Assembly (NCBI GenBank): GCA_038277395.1
Contig: CM076193.1
Coordinates: 147,859,813 to 147,923,812 of the forward strand
DNA from: Dryocosmus kuriphilus
Taxonomy: Eukaryota > Arthropoda > Insecta > Hymenoptera > Cynipidae
Direction of reading: 5' to 3'
Length of the DNA: 64,000 nt
Shown here: piece after piece, positions 1-11,167 of the stretch
How the letters are laid out: every line of letters starts with the position of its first letter
Numbering within the stretch: position 1 is the first letter of the stretch
The notes under the pieces: generated by a model
Databases searched by the model: none
What the model was told of the DNA's origin: nothing
What the model saw: the letters and a program-made list of their open reading frames with translations, nothing else
Position numbers and translations under genes: made by a program

Positions 1-590
1 AAGTATTCTGAAGTACTCTTTCAGAATATATTTTTCGTACACCCAAACTGAGAGTATGAAACCCATCAATTTTAACAGCTTGAATTCGTCAACAACAAAA
101 AAGCGACAGTTCGAAGTTTTGTCAACTTGGAAACGACTTTTCCATCTGGAAAATCTTCTTATCATATGATATTTTCTAAATTGGAAAGCTTTTATAAATT
201 TAAGAACACATGTTTTCTCAAATATTTTTTGCAATTTTTTTTTATGTGTTATTTATTAGAGAACTATCCTTAATCTTATTGGACAGAATAAAAGTCCCAC
301 TTTTCTTGCCCTTTTGATTACAGGTCGATTATTAATTCAACCCAGATGAGAAATTAGATTGGATCTAATTATGATAAGTTGGCGACCTCCCTTTCTCTTT
401 CAACTTTTCTTTGAAAGTTGACATCACCTAATAATAATGAAGGAACGCAATTGAGTAACTGAAAAAATTGTCGTCATATATCCCTGGAAGTAGGCAACCG
501 ATTTTACTCTTCCTAAGAGATGGTTGCCTGCTTTATAGTACTTTATTCATCTTTCTTTTTTTCACATTCTCATCAGAGAAGGTATTTCTG
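1..590. other. AT-rich stretch without a gene
   Basis: I see no coding signal here. Bases 37-55 carry a 19-bp string, GTACACCCAAACTGAGAGT, that recurs exactly at 20404-20422 next to a similar TATTCT-rich stretch, so the window probably opens inside a dispersed repeat. Confidence 0.4.
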
Positions 591-594
591 CTTA

Positions 595-965
595 AAATGA
601 CGGATAGGATCCGATAGAACCAGATAACAAACCGGATAATAGACCCGATAGCCCACTTCGGATTCTTGTCTGGCCCTATCCGGGTCTTATTCGGTTCGAA
701 ATATCCTTCGCGGGAAAATAGCGGTCTTATCTGGGTTCTATTCGGGATGACGTATAGAAATTATATTTGACTAAGTTAAAAGTGGTATTTAATCCAGTCC
801 TATCCGGCACTTTGTCGGAACCAAAGTTAAGTGACAAGACCAAAAATGATTTTCTATCTGGTTCTATCCGGCTTTACAGCGGACATGTAAATCATAAAAT
901 TGAATTATTCGCCCGACGGAATCTTATCTGGCCCTATCCGGAACTTTGTCGGAACTAAAGTTGGG
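595..965. repeat. CCGGATAGAAC-type minisatellite, block 1
   Basis: Short motifs such as CTATCCGG and GGATAGAACC recur every few tens of bases in both orientations (GGATAGGATCCGATAGAACC at the left, TCTGGCCCTATCCGG at the right). The open frames across it are repeat artefacts. The same family returns at 1165-1475. Confidence 0.6.
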
Positions 966-1164
966 TATAAAGGCCGAAAATGGTTTTCTGTCTGGTCAGT
1001 AGTTCAGAATAATTCCGCCAGGAGCGCAGGGATTCTTGTCTCACAATAGTAGTCGATCGTCGGGGCTATAAGTTAGCCACAATTTTTCACTATTAGTTAG
1101 AATGAAAAGATGTATCTAATACAGCTGTTTGATCGTCATCGATCCCTTTTTGGTGCTTTCACAG

Positions 1165-1475
1165 TACGAGTATCTGATAGGATAAGGTAATGTGGGTACT
1201 GAAAATATTCCGTATAGAGCCAGATTGTAAACCAGATAGAAAAATTTTAAATACTGACAAACTGCCGGAAAGAACTGGATAAGAAAACGGACACAAATAC
1301 CGTATAAGTTTTCGGATAGAACTAAATAAGAAACCGGAACGGGTTATGCGGGTGCCGAGAATATTCCGTGCAGAGCCAGATAAGAAACCAGATACAAATA
1401 CCGTATAAGTTTCCGGATAGAACACGATAAGATTCCGAATCCTATCCGGCTCTATCGGATCTTATCTGGCATTTT
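1165..1475. repeat. CCGGATAGAAC-type minisatellite, block 2
   Basis: This block holds repeats of GGATAGAAC, AGATAAGAAACC and CCGTATAAGTTTCCGGATAG. It is mostly in the GGATAG orientation but ends in CTATCCGGCTCTATCGGATC. About 200 bp of non-repetitive sequence separates it from block 1. Confidence 0.6.
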
Positions 1476-1489
1476 TAGCAGGGATTAGA

Positions 1490-2310
1490 TTTATGTAAAA
1501 TTTGACTTTCGCGGATTTCATGAAATCTCCACGTTTTGAGACCTCCTGACACCGAAAAAACGGTTTTTTTTTTTTTTACGACGGCGTCTGTCTGTCCGTT
1601 GTCGTCGTCATTGTCGTCGTCGTCGTTGGAGCCTCTTCCCACGATAACTTTCGAAGGACTAATCGGATTGGAGTGCGCTTTGGTACACTTCTTCAGGGTG
1701 TAAGAAGAAAGGACGAGTTCGTTAACCAGCGGTTTCTGACTAACGGTTATGGTTTTATCCATCAAAAACCGTTTTCACAAAGTTAAAAAATGCATTTTCC
1801 GGCTAAACTATGAGAGATAAAAAAAATCTAAGAAAGTATAATTCTTCACCTTAAAAAAATCTATAAATTTTGTCTTAACCATTTTTTGATGAAATAAACG
1901 GTTTTTGTTTTAATCGATAAAACGTTATTAAAAATAAAAAATTTCAAATTTCCCGCCAAACTGTGCAAGATACGGAAAAAGAATAAAAAAACAAATTTGT
2001 TCGCCTCAAAAGGATCTAAAAATTCGCTATAAATCATTTTTTTGAGCAGACGCGTAGTTTTTGAGTTATTCGTGGAACATGTTATGAAATATAAAGAAAA
2101 CCACTTTTGAGGAAAACTCTGCAAGTTATGAGAAAATATTAACAAGCAGAATTGTTCACCTTGGAAAGGGCCACAAAATTTATTTATAAGACTCATCGTT
2201 TTACTTTTAAGAATCGAAATCCTATATTGTGAAAATTTGGAAAATCACTAAAAAACTTTACCAATCTACAATGTGTGTCCACGAAGCGGGCAGATTTTTC
2301 CTCATTTGTT
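1490..2310 (+). repeat. mosaic dispersed repeat, copy R1
   Basis: R1 begins with TTCGCGGATTTCATGAAAT, passes a (GTC)n tract near 1600-1630 and the phrase GGTTATGGTTTTATCCATCA, then internal ~140-bp subrepeats (TTGTTCACCT, CTACAAATTTT, CGATAAAACGTTATTAAAAA). It ends at CTTTACCAATCTACAATGTG and a GCGGGCAGA palindrome arm. The same order recurs in R2-R4. The open frame over the trinucleotide tract (Asp-rich) is not a gene. The transposon class is unknown. Confidence 0.7.
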
Positions 2311-2429
2311 AATCCAAAAATGTTGAATGAACATGAAATCCTAACCGCATTAATTCCTTGATTCATAATTTTATTGCTTCCGTTTTTTCTTCACATCAAA
2401 TTTTAGATTGAACATTACTAAAGTAATAA

Positions 2430-3552
2430 TAAAAATCTGCCCGCTTCGCGGGCACATTCCTGTCGCGCGCTTCGCCCGAAGTATGAGCACGCCTAGGGCG
2501 CGCGTCTGTTGGCACTCGCGCTTCGCGCTCGATAGATTATTCACCTCGCGCTACGCGCTCGGTTTTCCTGGATGGTATAAACTTTTAAATTAAAAATTAC
2601 AAAAGAAATTATTTTACTTAAGGCCCTATCGCTCTTAAGGAATACATTCTCATCATGACACTCGCGCTTCGCTCGATAATTACATTTTTTTTAAACACAT
2701 TGTAGATTGGTAAAGTTTTTTAGTGATTTTCCAAATTTTCGCAATAGAGGATTTCGATTCTTAAAAGTAAAACGATGAGTCTTATGAATAAATTTTGTAG
2801 CTCTTTCCAAGGTGAACAATTTTGCTTGTTAATATTTTCTCATATCTTGCATAGTTTTGCTGAAAAGTGGTTTTCTTTATATTTCATAAAATATTTCACG
2901 AATGACTCAAAAACTGCGCGTCTGCTCAAAAAAAATGATGGAGAGCAAATTTGTAGATCTTTTTGAGGTGAACAACTTTGTTTATGATAGTTTTTTCGTA
3001 TCTTGCATAGTTTGGCGCGAAACTCTAAGTTTTTTATTTTTAACAACGTTTTATCGATTAAAACAAAAACCGTATATTTTATCAAAAAATAGTTCAAGCA
3101 AAATTTATATATCTTTTTAAATTGAACAACCTTGTTTTTTACTATTTTTTTGTATCTTGAATATTTTGGAGGGAAACCAGAGTTTTTAAATTTTAATACC
3201 GTTTTCTTGATTAAAACAAAAGCCGTTCAATTTATCAAAAAACGGTTAAGACAAAATTTGTAGATCTTTTTGAGGTGAACAATTTTACTTTCTTACATTT
3301 TTTTTTGTATCCCTCATAGTTTAGCCGAAAAATGGATTTTTTGATTTCGTGAAAACAGCTTTTGATGGATAAAACCATAACCATCGGTCAAAAGCTGCTG
3401 GTTAACGAAATCCTTCTTTCTTTTTAACCTTTAAAGAAGCGTACCAAACCACAATCCAATCCGATTAGTCCTTCGCAAGTTATCGTGGGAAAAGTCTCCA
3501 ACGACGACGACGACAACGACAACGACGACAACAGACAGACAGACACCGTCAT
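2430..3552 (-). repeat. mosaic dispersed repeat, copy R2 (inverted)
   Basis: R2 is the reverse complement of R1 and R4. It starts with the palindromic CCCGCTTCGCGGGC and GCGCTTCGCGCTCG stretch (2440-2560), then CACATTGTAGATTGGTAAAG (2698-2717), the subrepeats, and ends in the (GAC)n tract at 3500-3540. With R1 it forms a long inverted repeat centred near 2.45 kb. Open frames inside it (61-85 codons) are shadows of the repeat. Confidence 0.7.
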
Positions 3553-4310
3553 GGTTATGGTTTTATCCATCAAAAACGGTTTCCACAAAATCAAAAAATC
3601 ATGCGAGATACAAAAAAAATGTGGAGAATAAAATTGTTCATCTCAAAAAAAATCTACAAATTTTATTTCAACTATTTTTTGATAAAATGCATGTTTTTTG
3701 TTTTAATCGAGAAAACGTTATTAAAAATAAAAAACTGTGTTTTCTTGACAAAATATTCAAGATACGTAAAAAATAATTATAAACAAAGTTATTCGCCTTA
3801 AAAGGATCTACAAATTTGCTCTCGTTTATTTTTTTTAACAGACGCGTAGTTTTTGACTTATTCGTGAAATATGTTATGAAATATAAAGAAAACCACTTTT
3901 CAGCAAAACTATGCAAGATTTATGAGAAAATATTAAAAAGCAGAATTGTTCACCTTGGAAAGAGCTACAAAATTTATTTATAATACTCACTGTCACAAAT
4001 TACTGCATTTTGAGAATTTGAAAAATCACAAAAAAACTTTACCAATATACAATGTGTTTAAAAAAAATTTAATTGTCGAGCGTGAAGCGCGAGTGTCATG
4101 ATGAGAATGTATTCCTTAAGGTCGATAGAGCCTTAAGTAAACTAATTTCTTTTGTAATTTTTAATAAAAAATTCAAATTTAATAATCTCATTAAAAGTAG
4201 GTGTTTTGAAATTGAAGACCCAATTAACGAATCCCGAGCACAATGTGCAAGGATCAAAAACGTCTGAGCGCGAAGCGCGACGACCACGAGACCGCGCGCC
4301 CGAGGCACGC
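3553..4310 (+). repeat. mosaic dispersed repeat, copy R3 (5'-truncated)
   Basis: R3 starts abruptly at GGTTATGGTTTTATCCATCA, directly abutting inverted copy R2, so it lacks the (GTC)n head. It runs through the subrepeats to the GAGCGTGAAGCGCGAG palindrome (4078) and TGTCATGATGAGAATGTATT, and ends in GCGCGAAGCGCGACG near 4275. Confidence 0.65.
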
Positions 4311-4321
4311 TCATACTTCGC

Positions 4322-5460
4322 GCGACGACGTTTTTATGACGGTGTCTCTCTGTCTGTTATCGTCGTCGTCGTTTTCGTCGTCGTCGTCGTCGTTGTCGTT
4401 GTCGTTGTGTCGTTGTCGTGGAGTCTGTTCCCACGATAACTTTCGAAGGACTATTTGGATTGGATTGCGCTATGGTACACTTCTTTAAGGGGTAAAAATA
4501 AAAGACAAGTTCGTTAACCAGCGGTTTTTGACCAACGGTTATGGTTTTTATCCATCAAAAACGGTTTTCGCAAAATCATGAAATCCATTTTCCGACTGAG
4601 CTATGAGAGATACAAAAAAAGTGTAAGAAAGTAAAATTATTCATCTTAAAAAAATCTACAAATTTTGTTTTAATCATTTTTTGATAAAATGAACGGTTTT
4701 TGTTTTAAGCAAGAAAACGCTATTAAAATTAAAAAACTCTGGTTTCCCGCCAAAATATTCAAGATACAAAAAATGGTTTAGAATAAGCTTGTTCAATTCA
4801 AAAAGATCTACAAATTTTGTTTCAATCATTTTTTTATAAAATGCACGCTTTTCGTTTTAATCGATAAAACGTTATTAAAAATTAAAAATTTCAAATTTCC
4901 CGCCAAACTATGCAAGATAAAAAAAAAAATGATAATAAACAAAGTTGTTCACCTGAAAAAGGTTTACAAATTTGTTCTCTATGATTTTTTTTAAGCCGAC
5001 GCGCAGTTTTTCAGTTATTCGTGAAATATGTGATGAAATATAAAGAAAACCACATTTCAGCAAAACTATGCAAGATATAAGAAAGTATTAACAAACAGAA
5101 TTGTTCACCTTGGAAAGAACTACAAAATTTATTTATAAGACTCATCGTTTCACTTTTAAGAATAGAAATCCTGTATTGTGAAAATGTGGAAAATCACAAA
5201 AAAACTTTACCAATCTACAATGTGTTTAAAAAAAATGTAATTATCGAGCGCGAAGCGTGAGTGTCATGATGAGAATGTATTCCTTAAGGGCGATAGAGCC
5301 TTAAGTAAAATAATTTCTTTTGTAATTTTTAATTTAAAGGTTTATACGATCCATAAACACCGAGCGCGTAGCGCGAAGCGCAAGTGCCAACAGGCGCGCT
5401 CATACTTCGCGCGAGGCGCGCGACGAGAATGTGCCCGCGAAGCGGCCAAATTTTTTTTCT
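4322..5460 (+). repeat. mosaic dispersed repeat, copy R4
   Basis: R4 starts at the GACGGTGTCTCTCTGTCTGT head and a long (GTC)n tract (4360-4420). It continues through GGTTATGGTTTT, three subrepeats and CTTTACCAATCTACAATGTG, to a GC-rich end made of CGCGAAGCGCAAG and CGCGCGAGGCGCG palindromes (5355-5455). It is the most complete copy on the plus strand. Confidence 0.7.
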
Positions 5461-6595
5461 TCAATAATTGTTGGAAAGTTTCACTACTGATAATTAGAAA
5501 TTATTCCTTTTGTTATTGACAATAATATTGATAATAATTAAAGTAAGAGCGTCTTAAATATTTAAATTCGAGAATTTTTTGTATTATTTCCATTGCAATA
5601 TTTACGAAACATAAATTTGTTATGAAATTGGATTTTAATGAAGCAAAATGATCAAGTAAATAAATTTAGAATAAATTTTGAGCGGTTTGACGAGAAATGT
5701 GGAGACATGCCATATGCGGATTTCTTGTCTTACTTTAGATACATGTTCGAACTGATTATGATTCATGATATTCTGGTTATTGAGTGCATAGATACCAATT
5801 TAGTTATCAACTAATTAAATAAGAAGCCTTGTAAAAAATTTCCATTCATTAATACTAAGATTTATAATTAAAATTTTCTAACACTACTTGTTCATCGAGA
5901 AGATAAATAGCTTGGTTAATATTTGCCCTTATTCAAGACTTATTAATTATATATAATTATCCCAAATGAGAAAATTAGTGTCATTAATTAACAAACGTTG
6001 TAGTTTAGTTTCTAAAATATTAATTAAATTTTGACTCTAAAGTATAAATAAATAATTTCAGACAGACACTAACGTAAAACATCTTTTTGTGGATTCAGGG
6101 TGTCACGAAACGTCGAGATTTCATGAAATCCGCGAAAGTCAGTATTCACATAAAACTAATACGTTCTCATTAAAGTGAATATGTAATAAGAAAATTTCAT
6201 TTTCCAACCAAATTTCGTTTAAAAATTACAAAAATTAACGAACAGAGCACGAGTTGAAGTCGATTTCTTTTCAAAGAAGTCAGTTTTTTGGCTTTAATTG
6301 GAAAACTAATAAAGCCACAACTTTTTGTCTCGGGGGAAAAAGATGCATATCTTTTAAAAATGAAAATTTGAAATTTTTTTTTTAAAGTCTCCGAGGGACT
6401 TTTTGTTTTTGCACAATAAAACTTTTATGTGCCCTTATTGCATTCGGCCCCTCAATTCTTTACGTATTGCGGATAATATTATATTATAAATACGAATAAG
6501 ACTATGGTTATGTATTTACGATTTGTCACCTCTTTTCCAAAATGCGACATACTCGAGTTTCCACATCTTTGGAAAATAGCCATTTTTTAGAGATA
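5461..6595. other. AT-rich stretch; only a repeat fragment
   Basis: There is no gene. Bases 6093-6150 contain GAGATTTCATGAAATCCGCG, the reverse complement of the R1 head at ~1500-1540, so a fragment of the mosaic repeat lies here in inverted orientation. The rest is AT-rich and unassigned. Confidence 0.45.
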
Positions 6596-6600
6596 GGCTA

Positions 6601-6964
6601 AGGCCATGTAACACGTCCTGACGTCGTACAATTCCTACTTTAACGGCATTTTTTTGAGACCAACTTACGTCCAAATGATTTGAGATATCGAGGTGAAAAT
6701 TTGGAAAAATAGATAAAAAGCAATAAGAAACGTTTCTCTAGTCCTAAGTTTTCATAATTATAAAAAAACTTGTTTGGAAAAGGTTTTTTTTTTGCTTTTT
6801 TTGTAATTTTAAGATTGTAGCGACAGACGAACGTTCCTTATTGCTTTTTATTTAGTTTCACAAATTTTCAATTCGATATCTCATTTTGTGTGGACGTAAA
6901 TTGGTCCCAAAAGAAATTTCGGTAAAGTAGGAATCGTATGATGTAAGTATGTATTACATGGCCT
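6601..6964. mobile_element. MITE with ~140-bp inverted arms
   Basis: The left end AGGCCATGTAA and right end TTACATGGCCT are inverted. The arms pair for about 140 bp: GACGTCGTACAATTCCTACTTT on the left pairs with AAAGTAGGAATCGTATGATG on the right, with diverged stretches. TA directly flanks both ends, consistent with a TA target duplication. There is no coding capacity. Confidence 0.7.
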
Positions 6965-7080
6965 TAAGTAAAATTTTCAGCGGAGAGACAAGAAAGTTTG
7001 AGAAGATCTTGATAAGTGTACAAGGGATTTTATCCGGACCAGAGATTTCCTTATTTGGGATCTTGTTATTGCATATATAA

Positions 7081-8439
7081 GGGGCCATATATTAACTACG
7101 TACGTGTCCCGAGAGGGGGGGGGGGGGGGGGGGGGTTCCAAAATCTCTACGTGAACTTACTTCGGGGGGATTGGGGGTAAAAACCATTCTTAAATAATAT
7201 TTTACTACGTTAATTTTTGCAATTAAAGCGATCACAATTCGCGGTGGGCACAAACTACAGAGGCGCTGCAGTCTCAACCATCTGATTGGTCTGATTGCGT
7301 CACGTGGTCCGAAAGCAGGCTCTTTTTTAATGTTTACAAGTAGACTCGTAATTGATGACGTTTAATATTGATAAAAAGTGATGTCCCGCTTAAAAGTAGT
7401 GTGAAATATATTGTTTAAATGTTGAATTACAATAACGGTCAGTATTCAGATATATCTGAATTGGCAGAGTAGCAAAAAGGAAATGATATGAAGATGCTTA
7501 TATGTTAGGTTCCTGTGTCACATTTGAAAGAGAAAAAAAATATTATTGCTTTGTCATTAATTATTAATCCTAGTCTTGTAAATTGTTTGTATAAGACGAG
7601 TGAAATTATTTTTTTATTGTTGTAATCAATTTAGAAAAATAGGGAAGCAGTTTTCAAAGCACGTGTGAAGTGTGGAGCTTCTTGATTGTGAGACAAAAAA
7701 AAAAAAGGTATTGCCATATGATTTTATAAACAATTTACAATTTTTAAAACAACCTACAACATTATTAATAATAATTGTGGAAAGGATATTAATAATGATT
7801 TAATTATCATTTTTTAACGTATGACACACCAAACGAATCTATAAGCATCATGTACAATTTATTTTATTGCTGCTCTGCATATGAATATTACAACATGAAT
7901 ACTTACCGCTATTATAATACAACACTCACAAAAACAATATATTATACTCGGCGCTTACGCTGGTCACCACTTTTTATAAAAATTAAACGTAAAATTAGAG
8001 TAATCAGACTGTATTTTACATGATAAATTAACACGACGAGCCTGCACATAGAGCTTTGATATGTGGCCACCAGGTCTCGCATTTTCGTGCCCACCGCGAA
8101 TAGCATATAACTCTTCTCAAACTACCCATTTTAAGATATTGAAAATCCCGCTTTTAATAGCCCCCATGCTATTCCTATTAAATACCCATTAAATACGCAT
8201 TTTCCAGAGAATAAGAATTTTTTTCAAAAAATAAAAATCTCCTATTTATGTCAAATAATAACGTGTTTTTGTGTAATTGAACCTTTTCTAACGATATTTA
8301 TCTATTTGACACTTTTCAGGGGAACTCAAGGTAAAATATTACGTGAGAAGTGGGGGGGGGGGATCCTATGTGTCCTTAAGTGGGGGGGGGGGGGTTCTAA
8401 ATTGTAAAAATTGTCCTTACGTAATTAATGAATGGCCCC
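7081..8439. mobile_element. Harbinger-like non-autonomous element, TAA flanks
   Basis: The terminal inverted repeats are GGGGCCATATATTAACTACG at the left and CGTAATTAATGAATGGCCCC at the right. TAA lies immediately outside both ends (7078-7080 and 8440-8442); a 3-bp TWA target duplication is the habit of PIF/Harbinger elements. Long G runs sit just inside the ends (7115-7135; 8352-8362; 8382-8394). I find no transposase frame. The class rests on the duplication alone. Confidence 0.6.
7240..8098. mobile_element. inner inverted-repeat element nested in the TAA-flanked element
   Basis: CGCGGTGGGCAC at 7240-7251 is matched by the inverted GTGCCCACCGCG at 8087-8098, about 0.86 kb apart and wholly inside the outer element. 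The interior is non-coding. I could not identify a target duplication. Confidence 0.5.
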
Positions 8440-8444
8440 TAATA

Positions 8445-9625
8445 ACTTTGAGTGTTGTTTCTAGAATTGAACTAGATACTTTATGAGAAGGTATATTACT
8501 TTGGTGTGAGAATAAAGACTCATTATTTAAATCTATAGGGTTATCTTCCCAATGTTGTAGCAGCTAGGTAGTAGAAATCGGACTTAGAATTTGTAATAAT
8601 TTCCTAAAATTCAAAGTCCGATTAAGGACGGCCTTGTCACCATATATAAATTGTCAAAAATTTTTAAGAGTCAAATAAAGAAAACTCACTCAATATCCGG
8701 GGTCTATCGTAATCCTAATGTCAAGTGAAATTGAAGTACTAGTCCCTTTTCTTATAAAAAATGATTATTTTCTCGGAAACTAATCATTTTCCAAAATATA
8801 TAAGTCCAGGCAGAGCAGTCACTAAGAACCGAATTGCGAGAATGAGTGAGTAAATTACACGAACCAGACTTGTAAATCACTATTTTTCGCAGAACACCGA
8901 CACTGTAAGAAAAAAAACGGCTTGCACTTCACCTCAAAATAAAATTAGTTTTTCAATTCCACCGGAAATTTCGAGACCTGTTTCGGTAAAATGCCAGACT
9001 TTTCATCGGAAATTGAGAAGCCCGGCGTGGATAAAGGATAGTATAAGCTGTCAATAAAACCGCGAAGATCATAACCTACTTGACACTTCCGCATCGAGCG
9101 CGCCTATCGGCCGCCTTACATGCTGCATTACATAAAGTTACCATTGGTGGTAACACGCACCCCTATTATTTATTATCGAAATGAAATTTTACGAATTCGA
9201 GCACGTGTTGAATAGAGAGTAAGAATATGGTAATTCAAAGGTTAAAAAGTTAACTTAAATTAATACAAAAAAAGATTGTTTTCATTGCCTGTTAATTATA
9301 ATAGTCAATTGATGTCGATAATTGTAGAAGATATTTATAGATTCACAGACATTTGATTCATTCGACAAAATGAGTTTATTCAGTAATTTATTGTACACGA
9401 AGGTACAGCTTAAAAGGCGCCTGCAACATAAGTAAAATAGTATTAACCTAGACTAGTACTTATATTACGGTCCAGATACTGGCCGTTCCGGAAAATTCTA
9501 CTTCAGTTATTCCAGCTGCTGTTACAGAATTTACAATAACGGATTCTACAGCTTTTTACGGAAAAGTGTTGCAACATAGGTTTAGAGGTTATAAAAATGT
9601 CTATCTGTGCATTCAGGAAACCTCC
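8445..9625. other. unassigned AT-rich intergenic stretch
   Basis: I find no open frame with family resemblance on either strand, no tandem repeat and no clear inverted ends. Confidence 0.4.
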
Positions 9626-9629
9626 GACT

Positions 9630-10780
9630 ATAATAGCAGGCGACAGTCAGCCTACAAAAGAAAAACGAAAATTTTGGAAAAGTGGCGATTTATTTTTCAA
9701 CATAGTCTCCTTTTACCTCGATACACTTGACCCAGCGATGCTCCAACTTCTTTAATCCGCCTGAAAAATACGTTTTCTGGAGGTCTGCAAAGTAGGCCTC
9801 CATAGCGGCGATAACCTTCTCATTCGACTCAAATTTCTGCCCGGCGAGAGACTTTTTCAAGTTTGGAAACAAAAAGAAGTCGCACGGGGCCAAATCTGGA
9901 GAATACGGTGGTCGAGACAGCAGTTTGTAGTCTAATTCGACCAATTTTGCCGTGACGACGGCGGAGTTGTGAGCCGGTGCGTTGTCATGGTGGAAGAGCA
10001 CTCCTTTCTTCGCCAAATGTGGCCGTTTTTTTTCTGCAATTCGCCACCGAATCGGCCCAATAATTCGGCATAGTAGACCCCTGGGATCATTTTGCCCTTC
10101 TCCAGGTAGTCCATGTATGACACATCTTGTGAATCCCAGAAACCGCTGGCCATCACCTTTCGGCCGATGGGACCGTCTTTGCCTTCTTCGGAGCAGATTC
10201 GTCAAACACTGCTCTGAAATGGTCTCATGGTTGCGCTTGTTGTCCGGAGTCAGCAAACGCGGCACCCATCGCGCCGACAGCTTTCTCATGCCCAAGCGGT
10301 CTGTTGAGATGCCTGCTGTCGCAGCTATCTCGCGCAACTTCAATCGGCGATCAGCCGATACGAGATCATGGGGTTTTTTCACGTTATCCTCCGTGGTAGC
10401 CGTTATCGTGGCACCTGGGCGTGGCTCATCCAAAACCGACGTGCGACCACGTTGAAACTCGTTAAACCAATTTTTGACGGTCGCCATCGAAGGCGAAGAG
10501 TCACCGTACACAGCATCTAAGCGGTCTTTGATTTCGCTGCGCCATTTCCCTTCTAAAAACAAGAGTTGAATCACCGACCGATATTGCTCTTTTTCCATTT
10601 TTCTAAAATCCGCGTACACGACAGCTTCCACACGCGGTTAAAACAAAACTACGAGTCCGATTTGGCTGTTGGACAGTAGCCGTCTACGACAATGTGCTAC
10701 ACGATAGTAAATTTCTCTTGCTATAGTGACGCCATCGGGCGGTGAGGCTAAGTACTTATCGGACCGCCCTCGTATTATAG
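9630..10780 (-). mobile_element. mariner element, defective
   Basis: The element surrounds the transposase remnant. Read on the minus strand, the 5' end is GACTATAATACGAGGGCGGT (10782 downwards) and the 3' end inverts to GACTATAATAGCAGGCGACA (9626 upwards). Both therefore share GACTATAATA before diverging, consistent with mariner-type ends and TA insertion. The exact outer limit is uncertain by a few bases. Confidence 0.75.
9690..10631 (-). pseudogene. mariner transposase, internally deleted
   Basis: This is a cut-and-paste transposase remnant of 313 codons; the family is usually about 345. The N-terminal helix-turn-helix region is well preserved (SSPSMATVKNWFNEFQRG), followed by the linker motif (LSARWVPRLLTPDNKR). 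The second and third catalytic aspartates are present in HHDNAPAH and SPDLAPCDFF with 34 residues between them, the DD34D spacing of mariner. The block that normally holds the first aspartate (T-x-D-E-T-W) is missing between SEQCLT and the next conserved block. A residue stretch before GMRKLSARW is also lost. The conserved segment VMASGFWDSQDV is read in another frame (9932-10156), so two compensating frameshifts flank it. It cannot encode an active enzyme. Confidence 0.9.
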
Positions 10781-10784
10781 TCTG

Positions 10785-11165
10785 ATCTCCTTATAATAGT
10801 TTGTGACTATAAAAATTGGCTCTTAGGCTCACTATAGTTTTTATCCATACACATAACCTAATCCTAGTATGAGTTTACATATTTATAAATTATAATAATA
10901 CTATTGGATTTAGATGTTTTTATACCTTTCAATAATCGCAAGTGTTATGAACTAATTTTCTTCTTAATACATTTTTCGAAGACAATTTCATCCTTTTATT
11001 CAGAAAATATTTATTTTAAGAAATACATATGTTCATAAGAACAGACTGACGCGTGTATTCGCCTCGAGCGAACGGTTGGAGGGGATAGAGAGATCGATGC
11101 CAGTGCACAACACGGTGAAATTAGGCAATGCTCTTGGACGTTGTAAATGCTGAAGTAATTGCTTG
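10785..11165. other. intergenic, nothing recognised
   Basis: This is AT-rich sequence between the mariner and the THAP/DDE pseudogene. The last ~120 bp is less AT-rich and may be the 5' end of the next element, but I could not find matching inverted ends. Confidence 0.35.
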
Positions 11166-11167
11166 AT

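Noticed and set aside
1475..1765. 96-codon minus-strand frame with an Asp/Asn-rich tract
   Set aside because: The tract is the (GTC)n microsatellite of the mosaic repeat; the same stretch is non-coding in copies R2 and R4.
2440..2560. GC-rich palindromic segment considered as a tRNA or structural RNA gene
   Set aside because: No cloverleaf, anticodon arm or A/B box pattern; it is the palindromic tail of the mosaic repeat and recurs at 5355-5455.
4206..4488. two overlapping frames with Val- or Ser-rich tracts
   Set aside because: These are different readings of the same (GTC)n microsatellite.
9982..10455. 157-codon plus-strand open frame
   Set aside because: It is antisense to the mariner transposase, which has clear family motifs on the minus strand; the frame is a shadow of it.
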